Source: Vulcanococcus sp.
GTDB lineage: Bacteria > Cyanobacteriota > Cyanobacteriia > PCC-6307 > Cyanobiaceae
DNA: 64,000 nt
NCBI GenBank assembly: GCA_019264575.1
Contig: JAHUZV010000019.1
Location: 62,001 to 126,000 of the forward strand
Direction of reading: 5' to 3'
The position numbers were made by a program, and so were the translations under genes. Every line of letters begins with the position of its first letter. Position 1 is the first letter of the stretch. Below the pieces are notes generated by a model. That model did not search any database. It was given only the letters and a program-made list of their open reading frames with translations, and was not told where the DNA came from. Positions 36,669 through 44,958 of this stretch are shown one piece after another.

Positions 36669-37217
36669 TCAGCCGAAGCGGATCTGATCGCTGCCGCTCA
36701 GCTGCGGCAGCTCGCCCCGCAGCAACGGCTCGAGAGCGGCGCGGATCCGCTCGGCGGGCGGCGGGCAGCCCGGCAGATACACCTCCACCGGCACGAGCTC
36801 ATGCACCGGTAGCACCCGCTCCAGCAATTCCGGCACGATGCCCGGCGCCTTGGGCAGTTGACCGCTGCCATCGGCCAGCTCCAGGTAGGCGCGCCGCAGC
36901 ACCGGATCGCTGCCCCGCAGCATGTTGCGCATGCCGGGGATGTTGGCGGTGATGGCGCAGTCGCCGAAGCTCACAAGGATGCGTGTGCTGGCGCGCACCC
37001 GCTGCAGCAGCTCCAGGTTGTCGGTGTTGGCCACCCCGCCTTCCACCAGTGCGACATCCACGTTCTCGGGGTAGAGCTTCTGGTCGGATCCCACCGGGCT
37101 GTAGACGATGTCAGCCAGGTCGGCGAGCTCCAGCAGCCATTCGTCGAGGTCGAGAAACGACATATGGCAGCCGGAGCACCCCGCCAGCCACACCGTTGCC
37201 AGCCGTGCCTTCGTCAT
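36669..37217 (-). CDS. hoxY: Bidirectional [NiFe]-hydrogenase small subunit HoxY
   Basis: The 182-residue small subunit of the hydrogenase module, holding the proximal 4Fe-4S cluster. The motif [19 protein letters not shown] (Cys14, Cys17) begins the protein, with further cluster ligands at [15 protein letters not shown] and [13 protein letters not shown]. It is short, as in other group 3d hydrogenases, with no signal peptide, so the enzyme is cytoplasmic. ATG 37217 overlaps the hoxU stop by 4 bp. Confidence 0.97.
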   Translation of the reverse strand: MTKARLATVWLAGCSGCHMSFLDLDEWLLELADLADIVYSPVGSDQKLYPENVDVALVEGGVANTDNLELLQRVRASTRILVSFGDCAITANIPGMRNMLRGSDPVLRRAYLELADGSGQLPKAPGIVPELLERVLPVHELVPVEVYLPGCPPPAERIRAALEPLLRGELPQLSGSDQIRFG

Positions 37218-37945
37218 GGGCTCCACTCCTGATGGGTGCGGGCATGCACCAGGGCCTGCAGCCGCTCCGGGTGGCCGTGCTTCTCCTCGTTGGTGTCGGC
37301 CTTGTGGAACAGGGCTCCGGTGGGGCACACATCCACGCACTTGCCGCAGTGGGTGCAGGCCTCCACAGCACCCCAGGGTTCCCCCAGGCCGCTGATGATC
37401 TGGCAGTGCTCGCCGCGCCAGCCCACATCCCACACGTGGGCACCTTCCACCTCGTCGCACACCCGCACGCAGCGGGTGCAGAGGATGCAGCGGTTGTGAT
37501 CGAGCCCGAACTGGGCGTGAGAAAGATCCACGCGCCTGTCGGGGAAGCGATACGGCAGGCGGCTGTGATCCATGCCCACCTCCACCGCCATGTTCTGCAG
37601 CTCGCAATGGCCATTGGCCACGCAGATGGCGCACACGTGGTTGCCTTCGGTGAACAGCAGTTCGACCACCGTGCGCCGGATCTCCTGCAGCCGTGGCGTG
37701 TGGGTTTGCACGCGCATGCCCTCGGTGGCGGTGGTGACGCAAGCCGCCAGCAGGCGCGGTTCTTCGCGCCCATCGGCGCCGCTCACCTCCACCAGGCACA
37801 GCCGGCAGGCGGCTACGGCTGAGAGCCCCTCCAGAAAACACAGCGTGGGGATCGGGATGCTCGCCTGGCGTGCGGCCTCCAGCAGCGTTGTGCCGGTGGG
37901 TACCGCGACGTCGCGTTCGTTGATCCGCAGCGTGCAGACACTCAT
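37214..37945 (-). CDS. hoxU: Hydrogenase diaphorase subunit HoxU
   Basis: A 243-residue iron-sulphur electron-transfer subunit related to the N-terminal part of complex I NuoG. It has a 2Fe-2S domain ([25 protein letters not shown]), the His-Cys cluster segment ([15 protein letters not shown]) and two 4Fe-4S motifs ([13 protein letters not shown] and [16 protein letters not shown]). It conducts electrons between HoxF and HoxY. ATG 37945 overlaps the hoxF stop by 4 bp. Confidence 0.97.
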   Translation of the reverse strand: MSVCTLRINERDVAVPTGTTLLEAARQASIPIPTLCFLEGLSAVAACRLCLVEVSGADGREEPRLLAACVTTATEGMRVQTHTPRLQEIRRTVVELLFTEGNHVCAICVANGHCELQNMAVEVGMDHSRLPYRFPDRRVDLSHAQFGLDHNRCILCTRCVRVCDEVEGAHVWDVGWRGEHCQIISGLGEPWGAVEACTHCGKCVDVCPTGALFHKADTNEEKHGHPERLQALVHARTHQEWSP

Positions 37946-39432
37946 CGCGCTACCTCCGCCAGCTGCAACAGCTCCAGGTAATCGCTGCGGAAATGGCGCA
38001 GCGTGCTCAGCACCGGTTTCGGGGCGCTCTGGCCGAGGCCGCAGAGGCTGGCATCGGCCACGGTGTGGCAGAGCGATTCCAGCTGGCTCAGATCCGCGGC
38101 GTTGCCTCGGCGCTCCAGCAACTTGCGCAGCAGCATCTCCAGCTGCACCGTGCCGGAGCGGCAGGGGATGCACTTGCCGCAGGATTCCTCGCGGCTGAAG
38201 GCGATGAAGAAAGCGGCCAGATCCACCATGTTGGTGGTGTCATCGAGCACCACCATTCCGCCGGAGCCCATGATCGTGCCGAGGGCCTTGAGCGAGTCGT
38301 AATCCACCGGCGTGTCGAGGGCGCTGGCGGGTACGCAGCCGCCTGAGGGTCCGCCGGTTTGCACAGCCTTGATGCTGCGGCCGGGCGGGGCACCACCACT
38401 CATCGTTTCCACGATCGTGCGCAGGGGCGTGCCCATCGGCACCTCCAGCACACCGCTGCGTTGCACATGGCCCGTGAGCGAAAACACCTTGGTGCCCTCG
38501 CCGTAGGCCTCCACCCCCAGATGCAGCAGTGCCGGGATATTGCCGAACGTCTCTACGTTGTTGATCAGCGTGGGCAACCCGAACACGCCGTGCTCGGCCG
38601 GATAGGGCGGCCTGGGCCGCGGCACGCCGCGGCGACCTTCGATCGAGTGGATTAGTGCTGTTTCTTCGCCGCACACATAGGCGCCGGCGCCGACCCGCAG
38701 CTCGATCGCAAAGCTGATACGGCTCCCGCTGATCGCCGTTCCCAACCAGCCGTGGGTTTCGGCCGCGGCGATCGCCGTGCGCAGCCGCTCGATCGCCAGC
38801 GGATACTCCGCCCGTACGTAGATGTAGCCCTGCTGGGCGCCTACGGCGAAGGCGGCGATGGCCATGCCCTCCAGCAGGGTGTGGGGATCGCCCTCCATCA
38901 AGGTGCGATCCATGAAGGCGCCGGGGTCGCCCTCATCGGCGTTGCATACCACCACTTTGTGTGCACCGGGCATGGCCGCCACGGTGGCCCACTTCAGCCC
39001 GGTGGGATAGCCGGCGCCGCCCCGCCCCCTCAGGCCGCTGCGGCGCACGGTTTCGATCACGGCGCTCGGATCGTCTGCGGCGAGTACGGCCTGCAGTTGC
39101 TGATAGGCGCCCTGGGATAGGGCGTCGTGGATGCAGCCGGGATCCACCACCCCGCAGCGGGCCAGCACCAGGCGCCGCTGCAGCTTCAGGAATGGCTCCT
39201 CCGCGCTGATCTCACGGCTTTTGGCCAGCGCCGCCTCCAGCGTGGGGCCGAGGCTTTCGTTCTCTGCCGGCTGCAGCGACAGCAGCTGATCCCCCATGGC
39301 CGCCAGCGGCCCTTCACTGCAGGGACCCAGGCAACCCACCTGCTTCACCGGACGATCGCTGTTTTCCAGCAGGGCCAAGGCACCGCGGCTGCGGCAGCTG
39401 GCGGCGGTGCAGAGCCGGAGGCAGTCGCCCAT
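37942..39432 (-). CDS. hoxF: Hydrogenase diaphorase subunit HoxF (NAD(P)H/FMN)
   Basis: A 496-residue NuoF-like subunit that exchanges electrons with NAD(P)H. The FMN/NADH-binding segments are [41 protein letters not shown] and [19 protein letters not shown]. The 4Fe-4S motif is [13 protein letters not shown]. The N-terminal ~80 residues form a short thioredoxin-like domain with [10 protein letters not shown] and [13 protein letters not shown] 39432 shares one base with the hoxE TGA. Confidence 0.97.
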   Translation of the reverse strand: MGDCLRLCTAASCRSRGALALLENSDRPVKQVGCLGPCSEGPLAAMGDQLLSLQPAENESLGPTLEAALAKSREISAEEPFLKLQRRLVLARCGVVDPGCIHDALSQGAYQQLQAVLAADDPSAVIETVRRSGLRGRGGAGYPTGLKWATVAAMPGAHKVVVCNADEGDPGAFMDRTLMEGDPHTLLEGMAIAAFAVGAQQGYIYVRAEYPLAIERLRTAIAAAETHGWLGTAISGSRISFAIELRVGAGAYVCGEETALIHSIEGRRGVPRPRPPYPAEHGVFGLPTLINNVETFGNIPALLHLGVEAYGEGTKVFSLTGHVQRSGVLEVPMGTPLRTIVETMSGGAPPGRSIKAVQTGGPSGGCVPASALDTPVDYDSLKALGTIMGSGGMVVLDDTTNMVDLAAFFIAFSREESCGKCIPCRSGTVQLEMLLRKLLERRGNAADLSQLESLCHTVADASLCGLGQSAPKPVLSTLRHFRSDYLELLQLAEVAR

Positions 39433-39878
39433 CACTCCAGCTCCTGCAGCTGTTTCAGCACAGCGCCGGCCTCTACGTGGTTCCACACCGCGCCATCCAC
39501 CACCACCAGAGGGGCTTCGCTGCAGGTGCCGATGCAGCGCACCGAGCCCAGTTCCACACCCAGCTCTGCCAGCGGTGCAGCCTTGAGCTCGGCTAGGAGT
39601 TGCGCCGCCCCATGCACATGGCAGGCGGTGCCGGTGCACACCAGGCAGCTGTGGCGCGCCGGCGGCGCAAAGCGAAACAGGTGGTAGAAGCTCGCTGTGC
39701 CCTGCACCCGGCTGAAGGGCAGCTGCAGTTGCCGAGCGATGTGGCGCAGCAGCGGCTCGCTCAGGTGGCCGTAGAGCTGTTGGGCGCGGTTGAGCACTTC
39801 GATCAGGCCTTGGGCCTGATGACCGTGGCGCTGCAGCACCGGTTCAAGCTCCGTGAAGCCCTGCTCCAACGTCGCCAT
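39432..39878 (-). CDS. hoxE: Hydrogenase subunit HoxE (NuoE-like)
   Basis: A 148-residue 2Fe-2S thioredoxin-fold protein, first gene of hoxEFUYH. The cluster ligands are CTGTACHVHGA and CIGTCSEAPLVVVDG. The helical N-terminus (LIEVLNRAQQLYGHLSEPLLRHIARQLQLPFSRVQGTASFYHLF) is diagnostic of the NuoE family. The 76 bp upstream contain a perfect 7-bp dyad at 39901-39920 and separate it from ppsA. Confidence 0.97.
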   Translation of the reverse strand: MATLEQGFTELEPVLQRHGHQAQGLIEVLNRAQQLYGHLSEPLLRHIARQLQLPFSRVQGTASFYHLFRFAPPARHSCLVCTGTACHVHGAAQLLAELKAAPLAELGVELGSVRCIGTCSEAPLVVVDGAVWNHVEAGAVLKQLQELE

Positions 39879-39900
39879 GGCAAGCCCAGGCCGGCTGCCT

Positions 39901-39920
39901 GCAAGCTAGGCAGAGCTTGC
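39901..39920. promoter_or_regulatory. Perfect dyad upstream of hoxE
   Basis: GCAAGCT (39901-39907) and AGCTTGC (39914-39920) flank AGGCAG. It sits 22-42 bp upstream of the hoxE start and 35 bp downstream of the ppsA stop. There is no T tract on the minus strand, so it looks more like a protein-binding site or an mRNA hairpin than a terminator. In Synechocystis, LexA and AbrB proteins act at the hox promoter; whether this dyad serves a comparable factor is unknown. Confidence 0.45.
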
Positions 39921-39954
39921 GCGTCTGGCAGCTGTTGCTCTGCGGCAGGTCGCT

Positions 39955-42339
39955 TCAGCTGCCCTTGAGCTCGGCCTCGATTGCGGCCACTTTCAAGCGC
40001 GTCTTGAGCACGGCGTCGGGGTTGAGGCTGATCGAATCGATGCCTTCGCGCACCAGCAACTCGGCGAACTCCGGGTGATCGCTCGGCGCCTGGCCGCAGA
40101 TGCCGATCTTGCGGCCGCAGCGTTTGGCGGTGCGGATCGCCATGCGGATCAGCTCCACCACCGCGGCATTGCGTTCATCGAACAGATCAGCCACCAAGGC
40201 TGAATCGCGATCGAGCCCCAGGGTGAGCTGGGTGAGGTCGTTGGAGCCGATCGAGAAGCCATCGAAGCGTTCGGCGAAGGCCTCCGCGGCGATCACATTG
40301 CTGGGCAGCTCGCACATCACGTACACCTCTAGGCCGTTCTCGCCCCGCACCAGCCCTTCGCGCGCCATCTCAGCCAGCACCCGATCCCCCTCTTCGGGGG
40401 TGCGGCAGAAGGGCACCATCGGGATCACATTGGTGAGCCCCATCACCTCCCGCACCCGCTTGAGGGCCCTGCACTCCAGGGCGAAGGCTTCGCGGAAGCC
40501 CTCGGCGTAGTAGCGGGAGGCGCCCCGCCAGCCGATCATCGGGTTTTCCTCGCTGGGCTCGAAGATGCTGCCCCCCAGCAACTTGGCGTATTCGTTGCTC
40601 TTGAAATCAGAGAAGCGCAGGATCACCGGCCGCGGATGGAAGGCAGCGGCAAGCCGTCCCATGCCCTGGGCCAGCAGATCCACGTAGTAGTCGGCCGGGT
40701 GCTCATAGCCCGTGGTGAGGGCGGCGATGGCCTGGCGCTCGGCGGGGTCGCGGAGCCGATCAGGCTGCAGCAGCGCCATCGGGTGCACGCGGATGTGATT
40801 GGCGATCACAAACTCCAGCCGTGCCAGCCCCACGCCGTCGCAGGGGATGGCCGCCTGGCTGAAGGCCTCCTCCGGGTTGCCCACGTTCATCAGGATGCGT
40901 GTGCGCGTGGGGGGCAATTCGCCGATGTCGCTCTCTTCCACCCGGAAGGGAAGCGCTCCGCGGTACACCCGGCCTTCGTCGCCCTCACAGCAGCTGGCGG
41001 TGATCGTGCTGCCGTCGGCGATGCGCTCGGTGGCGTCGCCAGCGCCCACGATCGCGGTGATCCCCATCTCGCGGGCGATGATCGCGGCGTGGCAGGTGCG
41101 GCCGCCTTGGTTGGTGATCACGCCGCTGGCCCGCTTGAGGATCGGCTCCCAATCGGGATCGGTGCGCTCGGTGACGAGCAGATCACCCGGCTCAAACCGC
41201 TGAATCTCGGAGGGGTGGCGCAAGATGCGGGCTCTGCCGCTGCTCACTGAGGCGCCGATGGCACGGCCGGTGCAGAGCAGTTCCGCGTTGTGGGGTTCGA
41301 GCTGCCAGCTGCGCAACAGCGTGGTGCTGCGGCGGGATTCCACCGTTTCTGGCCTGGCCTGGAGGATGAACAGCTCACCGGTTTCGCCGTCTTTGGCCCA
41401 TTCGATGTCCATCGGGGTGGGCTGGCCGCGGCGGGTGCTGTAGTGCTGCTCGATCAGGCAGGCCCAGCGCGCCAGTTGCAGGGCTTCGCCGTCGCTGAGG
41501 GCGTAGCGGCGGCGTTCGGCTGGCGGCACCTCCACGTTGCGCGTGGAGCCGTGCTCGCTGTACACCATCCGGATCGCTTTGCTGCCGAGCCGGCGGCTCA
41601 CGATCGGCGCAAAGCCTTGCTCCAGGGTGGGTTTGAAGATCAGGTACTCATCGGGGTTCACCGCCCCCTGCACCACGTTCTCGCCGAGGCCATAGGCCGC
41701 GGTGAGCAGCACGGCGTTGCGGAAGCCGGTTTCGGTGTCGATGCTGAACATCACGCCGGAGCAGGCCAGATCGGAGCGCACCATGCGCTGCACGCCGATC
41801 GAGAGGGCCACCTCGAAGTGATCAAAGCCGTTGATCTGCCGGTAGGAGATGGCCCGATCGGTGAATAGCGAAGCGAAGCAGCGCCGGCAGGCCGCCAGCA
41901 GCGCCTGTTCCCCCTCCACGTTGAGGTAGGTCTCCTGCTGGCCGGCGAAGGAGGCATCCGGCAGGTCTTCGGCGGTGGCGCTGGAGCGAACGGCCACCGA
42001 CGGGGATCCCAGCTGGCGGTAGGCGCTGAGAATCGCCTGCTCGACATCGCCGGGCAGGGGCGCAGCCAGCAGCAGGGCCCGGGCTGCGGCACCGGCGGCC
42101 TGCAGTGCAGCGATGTCGTGGCCGTCGAGGCCATCAAGGATGGTGTGCAGCTGTTGCTGCAGCCCGCCCGCTTCGATGAAGTGGCGATAGGCCGCGGCGG
42201 TGGTGGCAAAGCCTCCAGGTACCCGCACACCCTGCGCCGAGAGCTGGCGGATCATCTCCCCGAGGGAGGCGTTCTTTCCCCCCACCTCGCCGATGGCCTC
42301 CAGGCTGGCGGCCTCCAGCGGCAGAACCAGCTCAGCCAC
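39955..42339 (-). CDS. ppsA: Phosphoenolpyruvate synthase (pyruvate, water dikinase)
   Basis: Converts pyruvate, ATP and water to PEP, AMP and phosphate. 794 residues from GTG. The N-terminal ATP-grasp domain starts VGGKNASLGEMIRQLSAQGVRVPGGFATTAAAYRHF and includes VRSSATAEDLPDASFAGQQETYLNV. The phosphohistidine domain has GGRTCHAAIIAREMGI (catalytic His). The PEP/pyruvate-binding barrel ends with GSNDLTQLTLGLDRDS and GRKIGICGQAPSDHPEFAELL. It stands directly before the hox genes on the same strand, suggesting pyruvate recycling under fermentative conditions. Confidence 0.97.
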   Translation of the reverse strand: MAELVLPLEAASLEAIGEVGGKNASLGEMIRQLSAQGVRVPGGFATTAAAYRHFIEAGGLQQQLHTILDGLDGHDIAALQAAGAAARALLLAAPLPGDVEQAILSAYRQLGSPSVAVRSSATAEDLPDASFAGQQETYLNVEGEQALLAACRRCFASLFTDRAISYRQINGFDHFEVALSIGVQRMVRSDLACSGVMFSIDTETGFRNAVLLTAAYGLGENVVQGAVNPDEYLIFKPTLEQGFAPIVSRRLGSKAIRMVYSEHGSTRNVEVPPAERRRYALSDGEALQLARWACLIEQHYSTRRGQPTPMDIEWAKDGETGELFILQARPETVESRRSTTLLRSWQLEPHNAELLCTGRAIGASVSSGRARILRHPSEIQRFEPGDLLVTERTDPDWEPILKRASGVITNQGGRTCHAAIIAREMGITAIVGAGDATERIADGSTITASCCEGDEGRVYRGALPFRVEESDIGELPPTRTRILMNVGNPEEAFSQAAIPCDGVGLARLEFVIANHIRVHPMALLQPDRLRDPAERQAIAALTTGYEHPADYYVDLLAQGMGRLAAAFHPRPVILRFSDFKSNEYAKLLGGSIFEPSEENPMIGWRGASRYYAEGFREAFALECRALKRVREVMGLTNVIPMVPFCRTPEEGDRVLAEMAREGLVRGENGLEVYVMCELPSNVIAAEAFAERFDGFSIGSNDLTQLTLGLDRDSALVADLFDERNAAVVELIRMAIRTAKRCGRKIGICGQAPSDHPEFAELLVREGIDSISLNPDAVLKTRLKVAAIEAELKGS

Positions 42340-43525
42340 GGCTCAGTTGCAGTTGCGCCGATGGCGGCACCGCGGGGCTGAGATCGAACTGACTGCTGGC
42401 GGCCTGGGGCCGAACCTTCGCCCCCTCAGCGCGCAGTTTCAGCGCTGTACATAACGGCTGCGGTTTGGCATTGGCGCTGAACCACTGCAGATCCCAACCG
42501 CTGCGGCCTCCGGCTTGCACGGAGGCCAGGGCGCTCATCAGGCCGCTGTCGTAGCCAGCGCTTTCCACCACGCCGGGTTTGTAGCCCCAGCGCTGCTCAA
42601 ACCGCTGAGCAAAGGAGTTCCAGCCCGGTCCGCGGCTGAGGGGATTCACCCCGATTTGCTCGATCGCCAGGGGCTGCTCCACAGGAGCACTCCAGGCCAG
42701 CAGCAGCGTGGGGGGCCAGGTGGCGGCGCGCACCGCCTGGGCCAGTTCGCTGCCGGGCTGGGTGATCACCACCAGGGCTGGCGGCCGGTACCAGTCCACA
42801 TCGCTCACCAGCTGCGCCACAGCGGCGCGGTCATCGCCCTGCAGGCTGATGGGCGCGGCGGTGGGGCCGATCACATCCCCTTTGCCGTTGGCGAAGCTGG
42901 CCACGAAGCGGTCGGTGAGGGCCTTGCTCTCGGCGCTGCGATCGCGCACCACCATCACCCGCTTGATTCCGTCGGCCAGCAGGGCCTGGGCGAGGCGATC
43001 CGCCTCCAGGCTGCGGCCTGGCATCAGTGGCCAGAGTCGATCCGAGCCGCGCAGCTGCGGCAGGCCGTCGAGAGAAACGCCCCGCTGCAGCGGCAGCAGC
43101 ACACTCAGCCGCTGCTGCTCAGCCAGCAGGTCATAGGCGGTGAGGGGAGCAGCGGGCGGTGCCACCAGCAGGTGGCTGCGGGGGGCTGCTCCCACGGGGG
43201 CTTGGGGATCAGCGCCGGGCGGAAGCCAGCCCACTTGCAGGCTGGGCGGCTGCACGCCGCAGCTGCGGCTTTCCTCCATGGCCACGCTGTAGCCCCGCCG
43301 CAGGCCATCGCCGAGCCCCGCCAACAAGCCTTCGCTGGGCAGCAGCAGCCGCACATCGCTGCGGAGTGGGGTGCTGGCGGCCAGGGTTTGGCTACCGAGC
43401 AGCGCAGCGGTGACTCCGGCCACCAGACCCAGCTGCCTTCGCCAATCGGTCGCCTCAGCCGAGCGGCGCAGACCAACCACGCTCGATGCGGCAGCAACCG
43501 CAGTGGGCTGTTCTGCAGTGGTCAT
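42332..43525 (-). CDS. Exported ABC-type substrate-binding-like protein
   Basis: A 397-residue protein resembling branched-chain-amino-acid-type periplasmic binding proteins. A hydrophobic segment after a Lys/Arg-containing N-terminus (RRQLGLVAGVTAALLGSQTLAAS, about residues 28-50) is a signal peptide or anchor. DVRLLLPSEGLLAGLGDGLRRGYSVAMEE is the typical first strand and helix. Later parts (KRVMVVRDRSAESKALTDRFVASFA; FAQRFEQRWGYKPGVVESAGYDSGLM) are those of a type I periplasmic fold. No permease or ATPase genes are adjacent. Its TGA overlaps the ppsA GTG by 8 bp, so it is probably cotranscribed with ppsA. Ligand unknown. Confidence 0.75.
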   Translation of the reverse strand: MTTAEQPTAVAAASSVVGLRRSAEATDWRRQLGLVAGVTAALLGSQTLAASTPLRSDVRLLLPSEGLLAGLGDGLRRGYSVAMEESRSCGVQPPSLQVGWLPPGADPQAPVGAAPRSHLLVAPPAAPLTAYDLLAEQQRLSVLLPLQRGVSLDGLPQLRGSDRLWPLMPGRSLEADRLAQALLADGIKRVMVVRDRSAESKALTDRFVASFANGKGDVIGPTAAPISLQGDDRAAVAQLVSDVDWYRPPALVVITQPGSELAQAVRAATWPPTLLLAWSAPVEQPLAIEQIGVNPLSRGPGWNSFAQRFEQRWGYKPGVVESAGYDSGLMSALASVQAGGRSGWDLQWFSANAKPQPLCTALKLRAEGAKVRPQAASSQFDLSPAVPPSAQLQLSRG

Positions 43526-43598
43526 GGCCGGCACCGTCCAGCCGTTGAAAGCTAGGTGGATTTGCCTGACTAGGCTCAGCCTTTCAACAGTTGATCGC

Positions 43599-44351
43599 AT
43601 GCAGTCACGCCGCAACGCCATGCGCCATCTCCTGGGCCGCAAGCTCGGCTCCGTTGCGCTGAGCGCTGGCCTGGCGATGACTGCACTCTCCCTGGCGCCC
43701 GCGCCTGCACAGGCGATTCCGGAAGCGGATGCGATCAAGAAGCTGCAGGTGGTGCCGGTGTTCGTGCTCACCGACTCCAAAGGGGTGCCCCTACCGATCC
43801 CCCGTGATCAGGATCTGGTGTTGCCGCTGTACCTCGAGAGCGCCAAAGCGAATGAGCAGCTGGCGGCCTTGAACAAGAGCAACCCTTCTCTCAAGGCGGG
43901 TGTGGTGGCTCTGCCCCTCAACGTGATGAACGAGAAGGTGACGGAGCTCAACAAGCAGCTCAAAGACCAGAAGAAAACTCTGATCGCTCCGATTATTGGC
44001 AACGATGGCGATCGCGCCCAAGCCATGAAGATCCTCAAGGAGCAGGGGCTGACCGAACAGCAGATTCGTGAGGGGCTGAGTGTGCCGGTGTTTTTCACCA
44101 AGCCTTTCCTCACCATCAACACGCCTGAGGGGCCGCGTGGGGTGTTCTTCTTCAGCTACGAAAATCTGCAGAACGCTCTCGGCAAGCTTCCGGTGGCTGA
44201 GCGTGAAAAGTTGAAGCCGCAGGTGGCTGATCTCACCGCCGTGCTGCGCGAGATCATCAATGCCCCCAAAGACTCCTTCACGATCTTCCCCACTCCGGAA
44301 TACTTCCGGCTGGTGAAGGAAAACCAGGCCAAGGGCAAGCCGGCGAACTAA
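43599..44351 (+). CDS. Tic22-family protein
   Basis: A 250-residue exported protein. It has an N-terminal signal peptide (RKLGSVALSAGLAMTALSLAPAPAQA, cleavage after AQA). The mature Tic22 domain starts IPEADAIKKLQVVPVFVLTDSKGVPLPI and includes PVFFTKPFLTINTPEGPRGVFFFSYENLQNAL. Cyanobacterial Tic22 is a periplasmic/thylakoid-lumen protein needed for outer-membrane biogenesis; the plastid relative works in protein import. Monocistronic, divergent from the binding-protein-like gene. ATG 43599 is chosen because it opens the signal peptide. Confidence 0.9.
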   Translation: MQSRRNAMRHLLGRKLGSVALSAGLAMTALSLAPAPAQAIPEADAIKKLQVVPVFVLTDSKGVPLPIPRDQDLVLPLYLESAKANEQLAALNKSNPSLKAGVVALPLNVMNEKVTELNKQLKDQKKTLIAPIIGNDGDRAQAMKILKEQGLTEQQIREGLSVPVFFTKPFLTINTPEGPRGVFFFSYENLQNALGKLPVAEREKLKPQVADLTAVLREIINAPKDSFTIFPTPEYFRLVKENQAKGKPAN

Positions 44352-44370
44352 CCCCGGTGAGCCTTTGGGC

Positions 44371-44586
44371 TCATGGCTCGTCTTTGGCTTGATCGCGCTC
44401 GGGTGGTGCCTCCGGTAACAGCTGGGCAAGCAGGCCGCCGCCCATCAGGGCACCTCCCAAGATCAGTGCCAACCGTTGGTTGGCAGCTGCGGCTTGATCG
44501 CCCCATACCGCTGCTGCCAGGAAGGCAGCCCCGAGGAGAAGGCAGGGCACCAGCACGATCCCTTTGGCGGTTCGGTTGATGCTCAT
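44371..44586 (-). CDS. Small two-span membrane protein
   Basis: A 71-residue hypothetical protein with two hydrophobic helices (KGIVLVPCLLLGAAFLAAAVWG and RLALILGGALMGGGLLAQLL) and an acidic tail (PEAPPERDQAKDE). It is the last gene of the minus-strand run ilvB, SNase-like, this gene, following the SNase-like gene by 6 bp. No known family. Confidence 0.72.
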   Translation of the reverse strand: MSINRTAKGIVLVPCLLLGAAFLAAAVWGDQAAAANQRLALILGGALMGGGLLAQLLPEAPPERDQAKDEP

Positions 44587-44592
44587 CGGCAA

Positions 44593-44958
44593 TCAGCAGC
44601 TGGGCTTCGCGCTGGCGAGGCCAGCTGCGATCAAACTGTCACCGAGATCGCTGCCTCCGGTTGCGTCGGCTGGTCCTAGCCGCTCCACCCGAGCCACAAG
44701 CGTGCCGCCATCGTTACCCACGGGCCTCAAGTTCACCTTGGTGCGGCGGGGCAGTGCGGCGCGCAGCCACTCGGTTGCCGCAGGATTACCGCCTTCGGGG
44801 ATAGCCACACAAGCCAGTTCCACGGTGTAGGTGCGGTTGTGATCGCCCACCTGCAGCAGCGTGCCGCTACGCACTTGCAACACTTCAGCCGCCTCAGCCC
44901 CAGCGGCTCCGAACAGAAGCACGAGGGCGCAGAGGGCTGCCAGCCACCAACGGCGCAT
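44593..44958 (-). CDS. Exported SNase-like (thermonuclease-fold) protein
   Basis: A 121-residue protein with a signal peptide (RRWWLAALCALVLLFGAAGAEAAE). The beta-barrel sequence resembles staphylococcal-nuclease-like domains (VRSGTLLQVGDHNRTYTVELACVAIPEGGNPAATEWLRAALPRRTKVNLRPVG). The usual catalytic Arg/Glu/Arg set is not clearly retained, so nuclease activity is doubtful. ATG 44958 overlaps the ilvB stop by one base (TGATG), which implies coupled translation with acetolactate synthase. Confidence 0.75.
   Translation of the reverse strand: MRRWWLAALCALVLLFGAAGAEAAEVLQVRSGTLLQVGDHNRTYTVELACVAIPEGGNPAATEWLRAALPRRTKVNLRPVGNDGGTLVARVERLGPADATGGSDLGDSLIAAGLASAKPSC

Noticed and set aside
44359..44372. 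Short GAGCC-TTTG-GGCTC hairpin between the Tic22 gene and the convergent small membrane-protein gene
   Set aside because: Only a 5-bp stem without T tract; too weak to call a terminator.
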